A stretch of DNA of 64,000 bases from Anaeramoeba ignava (Eukaryota; Metamonada; Anaeramoebidae). A model generated the notes under the pieces. It was not told the DNA's origin and searched no databases. It saw only the letters and a list, made by a program, of their open reading frames with translations. Shown in pieces: positions 33,497 to 45,460 of the stretch. Location: assembly GCA_028826165.1 (NCBI GenBank), contig JAPDFW010000061.1, positions 310,001 through 374,000 of the forward strand, in the 5' to 3' direction. Position numbers and translations under genes: made by a program. Every line of letters begins with the position of its first letter. Within the stretch, counting starts at the first letter, position 1.

Positions 33497-33801
33497 TTTT
33501 TTTTTAAATTCATTTCCAAATTTAATTTCAGAACAAATCAAATCAAATCAAATCAAGAAAAAATTTGAATAATTTTTGAGTGAAATAATCAAATTCAAAA
33601 ACAAAAGGATTTTATTGAAAAAATCCAAAAATGAATTCAAAATTTTTATTTAAAACAAAAAGAAAAATTATTCATTCTCTTTCTTTTCTTTTCTTTCTTC
33701 CAAATAAAATCCTTTTCACATCATTTTTAAAAAATTTTAAAATGTAAATTTCAAAATTGAAAAGAATTTGAAACAAAAAAGAAAAATAACAACAATTTAA
33801 T
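33497..33801. other. Convergent intergenic region, no gene seen
   Basis: This 305-bp AT-rich gap lies between the ends of the Furry (plus) and PX-PH (minus) genes. It holds a short TCAAA repeat near 33535-33560 and C/T-rich tracts near 33670-33710. I see no ORF, RNA fold or conserved block. Confidence 0.6.
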
Positions 33802-36325
33802 TTATAATTCTTTTTCTTCTGAATCTGAAATAATATTTTCATTTTGATTTGTTTCAGAAATAATTGGAGAAGTAATTCTTATTGATAAAGTATTTCTTTT
33901 TTTAGATTTTTTCATAGTTGATTTAAGAATTTGAAGAAAACTAACAGTTTCTTCTTTTGTATTTGTTCGTAAAGAAAGAACTTTATTTTTTTTTTCCAAA
34001 TTTTCATCATTTAAAAAATTTGTAGAAAAATTTAATTTAAAAGATTTATTTCCTTCTTTCCATTTAATTGAAACTTGATGTAAAGAAACTTGTTTTGTTG
34101 GAAGAATATCCTAAAAAAACATTTTCAAATAAAAAATTAAGAACAAAATTAAGAATAAAATTAAGAACAAAATTAATTTTTTTTTTGTTTTCTTAATTTC
34201 AAACATTTTCTGAATTATATAAATAAAGTTGGTCATATTGAATAATTGTCCATCTTTTTTTCCAATTAAATCTATTTCTTTTTGCCATTTTATAAATAAA
34301 ACCTTTAAAAGTTGGATTTTTTAATGATTGATAAGGAGGAAGATAAAAAGGACTTAAAAATAATGAAAGAGTTGCATCTTTTTCAAGACCTGGTGTTGCA
34401 ATTATATTTTGAATAAATCTTTATAAATAAATAATTAATTAATTTTTCTTTATAAATTCATAATTTATTTTGTTAATTTTTTTTAAAAGAAATACTCTTG
34501 AAGTAATTCTCTTCTTTGAGAAACAAAGTTTGCTTTTTTATTACCAATAAATTTTTTTGGAGGTAAAGCAAAATCATGATATGGATAATTTATTTTTAAC
34601 TACAAAATAATTTTATTATTAAAATTATTATTAAAATTATTATTAAAATTGTTATTAAAATTATTATTAAAATTATTATTAAAATTAATTATAAAATTAT
34701 TTATAAAATTATTTATAAAATTATTATTAAAATTATTTATTAAATTATTATTAAAATTATTTATTAAAATTATATATAAAATTGTTTATAAAATTAATAA
34801 TAAAATTATTTATAAAATTATTTATAAAATTATTTATAAAATTGTTTATAAAATTATTTATAAAATTATTTATAAAATTGTTTATAAAATTAATAATAAA
34901 ATTATTTATAAAATTATTTATAAAATTGTTTATAAAAATTATTTATAAAATTATTATTAAAATTATATATAAAATTATTTATTAAAATTATTATTAAAAT
35001 TATTTATAAAATTGTTATTAAAATTATTTATAAAATTATTTATAAAATTATTTATAAAATTATTTATAAAATTATTTATTAAAATTATTATTAAAAATTA
35101 TTTATTAAATTATTTATAAAATTAATTATAAAATTATTTATAAAATTAATTATAAAATTAATTATAAAATTATTATTAAAATTATTTATTAAATTATTTA
35201 TAAAATTATTTATAAAATTATTTATAAAATTAATTATAAAATTAATTATAAAATTATATATAAAATTAATTATAAAATTAATATAAAATTGTTTATAAAA
35301 TTATTATTAAAATTATTAATAAAATTATTTATAAAATTATTTATAAAATTATTTATAAAATTATTTATAAAATTATTTATTAAATTATTTATTAAAATTA
35401 TTATTAAAATTATTTATTAAAATTATTGATAAAATTATTATTAAATTATTATTAAATTTATTTATAAAATTATTATTAAAATTATTAAAAAAAATTATTT
35501 TATAAAATTATTTAAAATTATTTATAAAATTATTATTAAAATTATTTATTAAAATTATTTATAAAATTATATATAAAATTATATAAAATTATATATAAAA
35601 TTATTTATAAAAATTATTTATTAAAATTATTTATATAAAATTAAATATAAAATTATTTATAAAATTATTATTAAAATTATTTTATAAAATTATATATAAA
35701 ATTATTTATATAAAATTATTCATTAAAATTATTTATAAAATTATTTATAAAATTAATTATAAAATTAATTATAAAATTATTTATAAAATTAATTATAAAA
35801 TTAATTATAAAATTGTTTATAAAATTATTATTAAAATTATTTATAAAATTATTATAAAATTATTTATAAAATTATTTATAAAATTATTATTAAATTTATT
35901 AAAATTATTTATAAAATTATTATTAAAATTATTTATAAAATTAATTATTAAATTGATTTGTTGATTCTATAATTAATAATTTTTTGAATACTTCTTTATT
36001 CAATTCAAAAAATTGAGAATATCTTCTAAATAAAGTCCATTCTTCAGTTCCATTAGAAATCTTTAATTCAAAAGCCTTTGATTTTAAATATTTTAAATAT
36101 TTTAAATAAAAGTAAATTTTTTTTTAATAAAGATTTTTGATAATATAAATAAAATAAATTTAAATTCTGCACATAATATTTGCGAGTTCTTGTTGTAACT
36201 TGAACATGTGATGGGATAGAAACCCTTATTTTATGTAAAGAAATATCAACTAAATAAGAAATATTCTTATATATTTCTTGTTTTTTTTCTTTTTCTTTTT
36301 GTTTTTTTTGTTTTGTTTTTTTCAT
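33802..36325 (-). CDS. PX-PH domain phosphoinositide-binding protein, five exons
   Basis: Exons on the minus strand: 36325-36173, 36075-35992, 34599-34496, 34418-34205 and 34110-33802; all phases fit, about 287 residues. Introns are 97, 1392, 77 and 94 bp. A K/Q-rich start leads to a PX domain: SYLVDISLHKIRVSIPSH, then YAFELKISNGTEEWTLFRRY-SQFFELNKE, then the lipid-site end FALPPKKFIGNKKANFVSQR-REELLQE. A PH domain follows: KGFIYKMAKRNRFNWKKRWT-IIQYDQLYLYNSEN, then KVLSLRTNTKEETVSFLQIL as the final helix. PX and PH domains bind membrane phosphoinositides, so a role in endosomal sorting or signalling is likely. The end is acidic (ISDSEEKEL). The 1392-bp intron between the two halves of the PX domain is nearly all simple repeat. 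Confidence 0.82.
34605..35955 (-). repeat. ATTATTTATAAA satellite filling the second PX-PH intron
   Basis: About 1.35 kb of TTATAAAATTAT, TTATTAAAATTAT and ATTATAAAATTA units, all A and T except rare G. The donor is GAA|GTATTC (35991) and the acceptor TTTTGTAG (34601-34600). The plus-strand open frames here (34649-34985) are repeat translations (KLFIKLFIK), not genes. Confidence 0.88.
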
Positions 36326-36646
36326 CAAAAAATAAGGAAAAAAGAAAAAAAAAGAAAAAATAGATTTGTTTTTATTGTATTTTTTGAATTATTTTGTTGT
36401 ATTCTTTTGTTTTTTGTGTTATTTTATTTTTGAAATAAAGATTAAAATAAAATAGAAAAGAAAATTAAAAGGAAAAAAAAAATGAAAAAAAAATTTTAAT
36501 TAGTAATTTTTATTTTTAATTATTTTTTTTAATTTTAAATAAAAAAAGTTTTTTTTTTCTTTTTTAATTTTTTTTTATTTTCATTTTTCTTCCTCATTTT
36601 TTTTTTTGCTTTTTCTATTCTATAAAAAAAAAAAATAAAATTAAAA
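36326..36646. other. Divergent intergenic region between PX-PH and the small membrane gene
   Basis: This 321-bp gap has A and T runs only. Close to 36647 the plus strand has TTATTTTCATTTTTCTTCC, CATTTTTTTTTTTGC and CTATTCTATAAAAA, the usual T-rich leader. On the minus side AAGAAAAAAAAAGAAAAAA lies next to ATG 36325. No ORF is seen. Confidence 0.5.
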
Positions 36647-37086
36647 TATGCTTCAACCCAGTTTGTTTTTTAATTTTCAATTAACGAAATTTATAAAAAA
36701 AAAAAACAATAAAAACAAAATGAATTAAAAAATTTTTCAATTAAAAAAAAATAAAAAATTTTAATTTAAAAAAAAAAAATCAGATTTATTTATACTTCCT
36801 ATTGTTCTCTGCTTTATAATCTGGACTGTTGCTTTCTTTAGTCTTCGAATTACAACTAAAGTTCGTTTTAGTCCACTTGAATTAATATATATAGGATTTT
36901 GTTATTTTGGTGTTCTCTTGTTTTTTTGGATTGTATTTATTATATTTTTATCTTTTATAAATGAACTCTATAAATTTTCTTCTTTAATTTTAATTTACTT
37001 ATTTTTTAATTTATTTACTTTTTTTATTAGTTATTTTTGAATGTTTGCAGATATTTAAAATCTCATCGTCCTTTAATTTTTGCATA
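36647..37086 (+). CDS. Small multi-pass membrane protein candidate, unrecognised
   Basis: A T-rich leader is followed by ATG CTT CAA CCC A, then GT, an intron of about 125 bp and a CAG acceptor at about 36783. The second exon reads LFILPIVLCFIIWTVAFFSL, RITTKVRFSPLELIYIGFC and YFGVLLFFW, two predicted membrane helices joined by a basic loop. A further intron with donor GTATTT (about 36938) and a TTTGCAG acceptor (about 37050) may lead to a short last exon, either KISSSFNFC or YLKSHRPLIFA. The splice choice is open. I do not recognise the family. The exon-intron grammar and the leader support a gene, and the short length keeps confidence low. Confidence 0.38.
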
Positions 37087-37260
37087 AAAAGAATCTCAAT
37101 TAATTGTGATTAAAGCATATTTTTTTTTTCTTTTTTTTTCTCCTTTCGATTTTTAATGGTTATTTTAATAATTTCTTTTTTTTTTTTTAATAAAAAATGT
37201 CTAATTAAAAAATTTTTTTCATTTTTTTCTTTTCATTTTTTTATAATTTAAAAAATAAAA

Positions 37261-40200
37261 ATGAATTCTAAATCAAAATCAAATTCTAAATCAAAATCAA
37301 ATTCTAAATCAAATTCTAATTCTAAATCAAATTCTAAATCTAAATCAAATTCTAAATCAAAATTAAATTCAAAATCAAAATCAAAATCAAAATCAAAATT
37401 AAATTCTAAATTAAATTCTAAATCAAATTCTAAATCAAATTCTAAATCAAATTCTAAATCAAATTCTAAATCAAATTCTAAATCAAATTCTAAATCAAAA
37501 TCAAAATTAAATTCAAAATCAAATTCTAAATCAAAATCAAATTCTAAATCAAATTCTAAATCAAATTCTAAATCAAAATTAAATTCTAAATCAAATTCTA
37601 AATCAAAATCAAAATTAAATTCTAAATTAAAATCAAAATCAAAATCTAAATCAAATTCTAAATCAAAATCTAAATCAAATTCAAAATTAAATTCTAAATT
37701 AAAATCAAATTCTAAATTAAAATCAAATTCTAAATCAAAATTAAATTCCAAATTAAAATCAAATTCAAAAGAAAGAAAGTAATCATTCTAATTTTTAAAT
37801 TTTAAACAAAATTCACTTATCAAATTAACAAACTGAAATTCTTTTATTTCTTCTTCTTCTTCCATTTTTGTGGAATTTAAAATTAAAATTAAATTTAAAA
37901 TTAAAAAAAAAAGCAAAAAAAATAATTCGGATGTCGAAAAAATTATAATGAATCCTGAAATTAACATTAATAATGAATGGCCTAAGAGTATTGGTACAAT
38001 AACTGCATCCTTAACCTCAATATCTTCCAATTCGCAGATTAAGCATCTGGGTTTTTTAGAAACAGATAAAGTTATTTTGGAAAGAATTCCCAATAAAAAA
38101 AATAAAATAATTAAAGTTAAAAAACCAAATAAAACAAGAGCTTTTGGCAAAATTGATGAACAAACAAGCTCAATTCTTGCATCTTTAATTGATTCTAATC
38201 AAATTTTATTATCAGCAAGGATTAAAGTTGATCAAGATAATGAAAATGGAAATCCAACTAATCTTCAATTAGAAATTTTTGTTTTTGAACCTTTTTTTGA
38301 TAAGTTAAAAGAGATGAATCAAAATCAAAATGAAAATCAAAATGAAAATCAAAATGAAAATCAAAATGAAAATGGAAATCAAAATGAAAATGAAATTAAA
38401 AATCAAAATCAAAATGAAAATGAAAATGAAAATGGAAATGAAAATGAAATGAAGCAATTAATAGAATTAATTCTAAAAGAAAATCCAAACCAAAAATTTG
38501 CTTTTGAAAATAATTTAAAAAATGAAAATAATTTAAAAAATGAAAATAATTTAAAAAATGAAAATAATTTAAAAAATGAAGATGATTTTCATTTTAAACA
38601 TTTAGAAATAGAAAAAATTTAAAAATGAAAATAATTTAAAATAAAAATATTATTCAAAATTCAAATAAAAATATTATTCAAAATTCAAATAAAAATATTA
38701 TTCAAAATTCAAATAAAAATATTATTCAAAATTCAAATAAAAATATTATTCAAAATTCAAACAAAAATATTCAAAATTCAAATAAAAATATTATTCAAAA
38801 TTCAAATAAAAATATTCAAAATTCAAAATTAGAATTTAACTTTGAAGAAATAATGAATAATTTAACATTGGAAGATTTAAAATTGGAAAAGAAAAAGCAA
38901 GATTTAAACAAACAAGATTTAAAAAACCAAAAATTAAACAAAGAACCAAATTCCAAAAATAGACAAAATTTAAACAAACAAGATTTAAAAAATAAACAAA
39001 ATTTCAAAATCAAAGATTTACAATTTGATGATGGAATTGAATTAATGGATACAAATGATAAAATTTCAGATCTTTTATTTGTTTCAAAAGGTGATAATCT
39101 TCAAGAAACAGAACCATCAAATAATTTTCAAGGAGAACTTAAATCATACCAAAAGCAAGGATTAACATGGCTTATTGCGAGAGAGAAAAAAAATTTCCCA
39201 GATGTTAGTATGATTTTACATCCACTTTATCAAACTAGATCATTTAAATCAGGTGAACCTTTTTGGTATAATCCTTTGACTCAAGGTATGACAACAAAAT
39301 TTCCTTCTGCTCCTGAATGGCCACAAGGAGGTATTTTAGCTGATGATCAAGGTCTTGGTAGGATTTTAAATTAAAATCAATTTATAAAAATTAAAATCAA
39401 ATTATAAAAATGAAAATGAATTTATAAAATTTTGGAAAATGAATTGATTTAAATTAAATTTAAAATTAAAAAGGAAAAACTGTTCAAATGCTTGCTTTAA
39501 TAGGAAGTGCTGATACATCTTCTTCCTTAACTAATTTATCTCCTCAAAATTTAATTAAAGGAGAAACAACACTAGTAATTGCACCTTTAAATTTACTTGA
39601 ACAGTGGAAAAGTGAAACAGAAAAATTTCTTGATAATTCCAAATTCAAACCTTATATCTATCATGGAGAAAAAAGAATTCGAGATCCAAAACTTTTGGTT
39701 TCGAAATTTCAAATTATTTTAACAACATATGGAACTATTTCTACTGAATTTCGTGCATTAAAAGAACAAGAAGCAAAAAAGCAAAAAACACTTGAACAAA
39801 GTTTTGAAGATCAAAAAAAGAAAAATACAAAGAAAAAAAAAAGAAATTCAACAACCAAAGGAAGTGAGAAAATAGAAAAAAAGAAAAAACAAAGGAAAAA
39901 AAAGGAAAATCCACCAACTTTACATCAAATTTATTGGCGAAGAATTATACTTGATGAAGGATCCACAATTAAGAATCATCAAACATTAGCAGCAAAATCG
40001 ATTTTTGGACTTCAAAGTGAAAGAAGATGGATTCTAACTGGAACACCAATATCAAATACAATAGACGATCTTTTTTCTTTGTTCCACTTTTTGAATTTGG
40101 AACCTTTTAATCAACTCAGAATTTGGAATTATTTCATTTCACCAAAAGGATCAGCAAAAAATAAAGGAAAAAAAAGCAAACAAGAAGAAGAGGAAATATT

Positions 40201-41677
40201 AAAAAGAAAGAAACAAGCATTTGAAAGACTAAGAGTTATTTTGTCTGTTATGATGTTGAGAAGAACAAAAGAAACCCAAATTAATGGGAAAAAAGTTATT
40301 CAATTACCTAAAAAAGATGTTGAAATTGTGAAGGTTGTATTAAGTAAAGAAGAAAGAGAGTTTTATGATGCTTTGGAATCACATTCAGTTGCATATTTTC
40401 AATCTTATGAACACAATGCAGAAAGAACTGATATTTTGACACTTATTTTAAGAATGAGACAATCTTGTGATCATCCATTTCTAGTTTTAAAATCAATAGA
40501 GAAGCCAATCAATGAAGAATCAAGAAAGTTAGAAAAAACACTTCTTGGATTAGTAAAAGATGATTTAAATGATTTAAATGAATCAAATGAATCAAATGAA
40601 TCAAATGAAAATTTAGAAAATGATTTAAATGAAAATTTAGAAATGGATTTAAATGAATATTCTGATGAAATAATTGATTTAAATGAAGATTTAGAAAATG
40701 AAGATTTAGAAAATTATTCTGGAGATAATTTAGATGATTTTTCAAATGATTTTTCAGATGATTCAGATGATAATTCGGATGATTTAAAAGATTTTATTGT
40801 TTCAGATGAATCAAATGAATCAAGTGAATCAGAATCCAATGAATCAAATGATTTAAATGAAAATTTAGAAAATGATTTAAATGAATCAAATGAATCAAAT
40901 GAATCAAATGATTTAAATGAATTAAATGAAAATTTAGAAAATAAATCAGATGAATCAAATGAATTAAATGAATCAAATGATTTAAATGAAAATTTAGAAA
41001 ATGAATCAAATGAATCAAATGAAAATTTAGAAAATGATTTAAATGAAGATTTAGTTCAAAAAAATCAAATTATTCAAAAAAATCAAATTATTCAAAAGAA
41101 AAAAAGAAAATTATCACAAAGATTTTTGAAATTTGAACCTTCTTCAAAAATTAAAGAAATTCTTAAATATTTAGAGCAAACAATAGAAAAAGAACCAAAT
41201 GCAAAAGTTATAATTTATTCACAATTTACAAAATTTTTAGATATTCTTGAAACAATCCTCAATGAAGAAAAATTTAATTGTGTTAGAATTGATGGATCAA
41301 TGAGACAAAAAAAAAGAGTTGAAGTTATAAAAAAATTTCGATTAAGTCAAGAATCAATGATTTTCTTAATTTCTTTAAAAGCTGGTTCATTTGGATTGAA
41401 TTTAACAGAAGCAACACATTGTATTATTTGCGATCCTTGGTGGAATTCAATTTTGGAACTTCAAGCTTCAGATCGAATTCATAGAATTGGTCAAAAATCA
41501 AATGTTAAAATTATTAAATTTATTTGTGAAAAAACTATTGAAGAAAGGATTTTAGCTCTTCAAAGAAAAAAGGAAGAAATTATTCAAGAAACAATTGAAA
41601 CGAAAAAAATAAAATTAGGAATGGAAGATTTTGAGTTACTTTTTGGATTAAGAGATTCACTTGAAAATATGAAATGA
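37261..41677 (+). CDS. SNF2-family helicase, Rad5/Rad16/TTF2-like, without RING; low-complexity N-terminus
   Basis: Exon 1 (37261-37778) encodes about 170 residues of S/K/N repeats. Intron 37779-37913 leads to a domain at about 37,990-38,290 (GKIDEQTSSILASLIDSNQI) that faintly recalls the HIRAN domain of Rad5/HLTF. After a frame break near 38,610-38,645 and a (NIIQNSNK)n linker, the ATPase starts: LKSYQKQGLTWLIAREKK, motif I GILADDQGLG-KT split by the 116-bp intron 39358-39473, LVIAPLNLLEQWKSE, motif II IILDEGSTIKNHQT, WILTGTPISNTIDDLFSL, MLRRTKE. The C-lobe has IIYSQFTKFLDILE, LISLKAGSFGLNLTEATHC, DRIHRIGQ, and the end MEDFELLFGL seen in Rad16/TTF2. These enzymes act in replication-fork repair or transcription termination. 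Where Rad5/Rad16 carry a RING (after SCDHPFLVLKS) there are about 190 residues of N/E/D/S/L low complexity without cysteine. Motif II has DEGS rather than DEGH/DEAH. Confidence 0.8.
38605..38645 (+). other. Frame change in the helicase linker
   Basis: The upstream frame (ending NLKNEDDFHFKHLEIEKI) meets TAA at 38620-38622. The downstream frame (NIIQNSNK repeats, then MNNLTLEDLKLEKKK) is one base off. No GT occurs between about 38,590 and 38,830, so splicing cannot bridge it. Repeat indels in AATTTAAAAAATGAA units can. Confidence 0.65.
38646..38830 (+). repeat. 24-bp tandem repeat encoding NIIQNSNK
   Basis: The unit AAAAATATTATTCAAAATTC-AAAT is repeated about seven times with some 21-bp variants. 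It is in frame with the helicase ORF downstream. Confidence 0.85.
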
Positions 41678-41850
41678 ATTTATTTGAAAATTAATTCAAA
41701 AACAATTCAAAAAGAAAAAAATAAAAAATAAAAAATTATTTGAAGAAAATTTCATTTTGATTGAAAAAAAAAAAAACAAGTTAATACAATTAATTATTCC
41801 ATTTCCTAAAAATTTAAAGGAAAAATTAAAGTAAAACCAAAGAAAAGAAA
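41678..41850. other. Convergent intergenic gap, helicase / REJ receptor
   Basis: 173 bp of A/T-rich sequence between two converging genes. It contains AATAAA-like strings on both strands, which may serve polyadenylation. No gene is seen. Confidence 0.4.
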
Positions 41851-44800
41851 TTAAACATTTCTGTTTTGATTTTCAGAATGAACAGCATATTTTTCAGTTT
41901 TTAAATTCATCAAATTTCTACTTCTAATAGTAATTTTATCCATTTCAATTTCAGCTTGTCTATCTGATAAAGAACGGTTTTTTTTATATTTTCTTTGAAG
42001 ATAAACAAAAATAAAAACACCAGCAGATAAAATGAAAGTAATAGAAAGAACAACAGCAACAGCAGTAGTAGATTTTGAAGAAGAACTTGAAGTTGATGAA
42101 CTAGGATTAATTGAAGACGTAAAAACAGAAATTTTTCCAAGATATTGAGTTTCACAAGAAATATGAGTTGAATTCAATAGCAAAAGATTGATTCCTTCAT
42201 TTGTCCATGATCCAGAACTATTTGAATATCTTTTGCATTCAAATGTTTCTTTTTGTGATATTCCATTGAGCGGGATTGTGATTGAATATAATGATGTGAT
42301 ATTTTCAATAATTGAACCGTTTAAATATTTTATATCAAGTGACATTCCTCTTGATATTTCTGAATCTTCAAGTGATTGAATTGATAATTCGAAATATTCA
42401 TTTTGTAAATATTCAGGAAATACTGAATTATAAAAAATAATTTTGAAGTTTCTGTTGTTTGTTGCGTTGAATTCAATTGGAAAGTTGTTCAATTCCCATC
42501 CATATTTGAAAATTGCTTTATAAGTTTGATTATTGGAATCCATAGAAAAATTTGGTATTTCAGAACATGAATAGCTTTCCATACAAAGAATAGGGATTAG
42601 TTGTGACAAAATTTCAAGCATTTGTGTTTCAGGGTCATTTTCATGTTTGAGGTTATTTGATTTTTGATTTGATTTTGAACTTGATAATCCTTGTGATTCT
42701 ATTATATTATCAAGTATTTTCAAAAGTGTATTAAAATATTTTTCCATATAATTTGGATCTAAATCCAATTCTTCTTCAGATTGTTTTTCAAATCCTTTTT
42801 CAATAACATCATTAAAAATATCAATAATATTTTCAAGATAAATTTGAGAAGAATCAAAAGTTGAAGTTAATAATTCTGAAGTAATGCATATATCAGCAAA
42901 AAGAGATAAAGGATAACTATCATGATCATTAAGAACAAAATTAACAACATCACCAAAATTTGAAGAGAGAATTTCTCGTTGTTGAGAAAAAGAATGATTT
43001 TCAAAATGAAGAGAATTGTAATTAATAATTCTTATTAAAGTGTTCAAATGGAGAAAAGGACTGAAAAAAGAATAAATATCAGAAGATAAAATAGGATCCA
43101 AAAAATCATTAATTGAATCACTAATAAAATCATTGACTTGATTTGCTGTGTAGAAATAAGGATAATCTACGGATATATTTGATACAGTGGAAACTACAGA
43201 ACCGGTGAAATCAAGAGAGGAGTATCTTACTAAAATTGGAGAAGGAGGAAGAACAGGGAATTGAGCAAGATTTGCAAATGTTAAAGGAAAAACACTTGAA
43301 AAAAGTGGATTTTCAATTTGATCAGGAAATGCTATCCAAGCTTGAAATTTTAAAGGTATTTGATCCTCAGAATAATCAAGTTCACTCATTTGAATATCGA
43401 ATGTGGTTGAAAAATCTGCAACAGAATCATCAGATGGAGTGGAAATAATAGAAACATCATTTGGTGGACTTTTTGTTTCAATTTCATATTCTGCAAAACC
43501 GGAAATTGTTGGATTATTTTTAAGCTTAGCAGTAAAACGGAATGTATATGAGTTGCTAGGAATCAGTGAGTCTGGAAGAATGAGAAGATAAGTATTTGAA
43601 GAAGGAAGAGGAAACTTAGTCTTGTCGTCTATATCTATTGTAAAATCTGTACCTCGTTCAACAATGCTCCACTGGATGTTGAAAGTGTCCCAAAGTAAAG
43701 AAGAGGTATCATCAAACTCTTTGATTGTTGCATGAAGAATAATTTGCCGATTCTTGTTTATCTCCGAAAATTCAGGAGTTGCTGAAATTTGAACTGATGG
43801 AATCGTACTTGTGTCAATTACAAAAATATAAACGCTTTCATATTCTTCTTTATATTCAGTTGAATTTGAGGTAACTTTCAAAACAAACTTGTAGTAACCT
43901 TCAAACAATGTTCCTGCTGTTATATTGACAATAGGATCTGTAGAAAAGACAGGATTCATAAAACAGTCATCATTATAAAGAAATCCTGTTTTGCAAAACC
44001 ATTCAAAATTGAGATTTTGATAAGAATCTTCACAAAGATCTGGGTCGCGAGAATCAGAGCCATCAAGAATAATATCCGAAGAAATAGAAATTGTGCGGCG
44101 AATTCCACCTTTGATTACAACAGATAGATCTGCTGGAATAATTTCAACATTAATTGCTTCATTTGCTGTTTTTGGATCCATTATAATTTCCGGTATTAAT
44201 GTACTTTGATATTGTACAGCAATAACGAGTGAGAATTTTAAACTGCCAAAATAACTTGGATCAATTTTACAAAAGTCAAGATACAATTCCTGTTTTTCAT
44301 TTTCAATACCAAATGAACCAAGTGGAACAGTTCCTGAAATTTCATTTATCAATTCCCAACTGTATAAATGGTTCTTAATATCAACTCGATCAGACGTTGC
44401 GTTCACAATAAAGATGTTTGTTCGGTTTTTATGCACAAAAGTTGTGGATGGGGATTTAATGCAGACAACTGGAGATTTTGTAGAAAGTCTCCAAAATGAA
44501 AAATTGTTTACTGCAGTTTGGTTGTCAACGTCAGTCACTGTCAAATCAAAATTGTAATAACCAGTTTCTAAGAATTGTTCAGGAATAACACATGTTTGAT
44601 TTACACAAAATGATTCTAAACCTGGTGGTGTTTCCCATTCAAAGGTTATTTCTTTCCCAATAGAAAGTGAAGCATCTAAAAAAAATGCTTCATCTCTTCC
44701 AATTGAAGTTGGTCCTAAAAATATTGGCATTGGCATTGAAGCTTTTGACATTGATATAAAAAAATTAAATAAAAAAATTAAATAAAAAAAATTTAAATAA

Positions 44801-45054
44801 AAAAATTAAATAAAAAAAATTAAATAAAAAAAATTAAATAAGATCAAATAAAAAAAAAGAATGGCAAATAAATTTTTGTTTTAATTTTTGTTTTTTTAAA
44901 TGGGAAAAAAAAAATAAAGTGAGAAAATAAGTATTTGATTACTAATTTATTTTTGTTTTGTTTTTTTTAATATTTAAAACTTACAATATGAACTTTCAAA
45001 AAATGATAAAATGAAAACGAGTATTGTCAAAAAATGTTTACTTTTCAAAAACAT
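41851..45054 (-). CDS. Single-pass receptor-like protein with PKD/REJ-type ectodomain and degenerate GPS
   Basis: Exon 1 (45054-44985) encodes a signal peptide, MFLKSKHFLTILVFILSFFE-SSY, and ends at a strong GTAAGT donor. Exon 2 (44741-41851) joins in phase through a TCAAAAG acceptor and discards the internal MSKAS start. The protein has about 986 residues. The ectodomain has PKD/REJ features: DASLSIGKEITFEWETP, LDGSDSRDPD with NLNFEWFC, SYTFRFTAKLKNNPTISGFA, and the REJ-like PLKFQAWIAF. Near the membrane CKRYSNSSGSWTNEGINLLL ... THISCETQYLGKISVF resembles a GAIN/GPS site, but the C-x-C-x-H-L cleavage motif is degenerate. One helix (TTAVAVVLSITFILSAGVFI) is followed by a 55-residue basic tail with QAEIEMDKI. 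REJ proteins include polycystin-1 and sperm egg-jelly receptors. Here the PLAT and multi-pass parts are absent. A surface receptor or adhesin is inferred. Confidence 0.75.
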
Positions 45055-45460
45055 TTGGATCTTATTATTTTATTTCGTTAATTGTTTTTTATAGATTCTT
45101 ATTAAAAAAATTTTTTTTTTTTGTTTTTTTCTTTGTTTTGTTTTTAAATTTTAAATTAAAAATTGCTTTTTTATTTTTCTTGTTGTTTTTAATTATTTTT
45201 AGGGATATAAAAAGAAGATAAAAAGAAGAAGAAAGAAAAAAAGAAAAAAGATAAAAAGAAGAAAAAAAATGAAAATTAAAAAAATTAAAATAAAAAAATT
45301 AAAATTAAAAAAAATGGCAAATAATAAAAAAGAAAATTTAATTTAAAAAAAAAAAAAGGAGAATTTTTAATTTTTTTATTTTTTTCTCCTTTTTTTAATT
45401 AATTTTTTTTTTTTAATTTTTAATTTTTTTTCATTTTTTTCATTTTTTTTCATTTTAAAA
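45055..45460. other. Divergent intergenic region, REJ receptor / RPN6
   Basis: 406 bp of T and A runs. Towards RPN6, TTTTTCATTTTTTTCATTTT-style blocks (about 45428-45455) precede ATG 45461. The plus-strand frame 45024-45221 overlaps the receptor's signal exon antisense and is hydrophobic only because of T runs. I see no gene. Confidence 0.5.

Noticed and set aside
34649-34985. Plus-strand frames with KLFIKLFIK runs
   Set aside because: Repeat translation inside the large PX-PH intron.
37248-37751. Minus-strand frame rich in D, E, F, L
   Set aside because: Antisense of the S/K/N-coding repeat; the T-rich leader and the phase of the next exon support the plus strand.
43236-43591. Plus-strand frames within the receptor gene
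   Set aside because: They overlap a 2.9-kb open minus-strand exon with domain and membrane-helix logic, so they are shadows.
41851-45054. Full polycystin-1 orthologue
   Set aside because: Only PKD/REJ/GPS-like parts and one membrane helix are present; PLAT domain and multi-pass region are missing.
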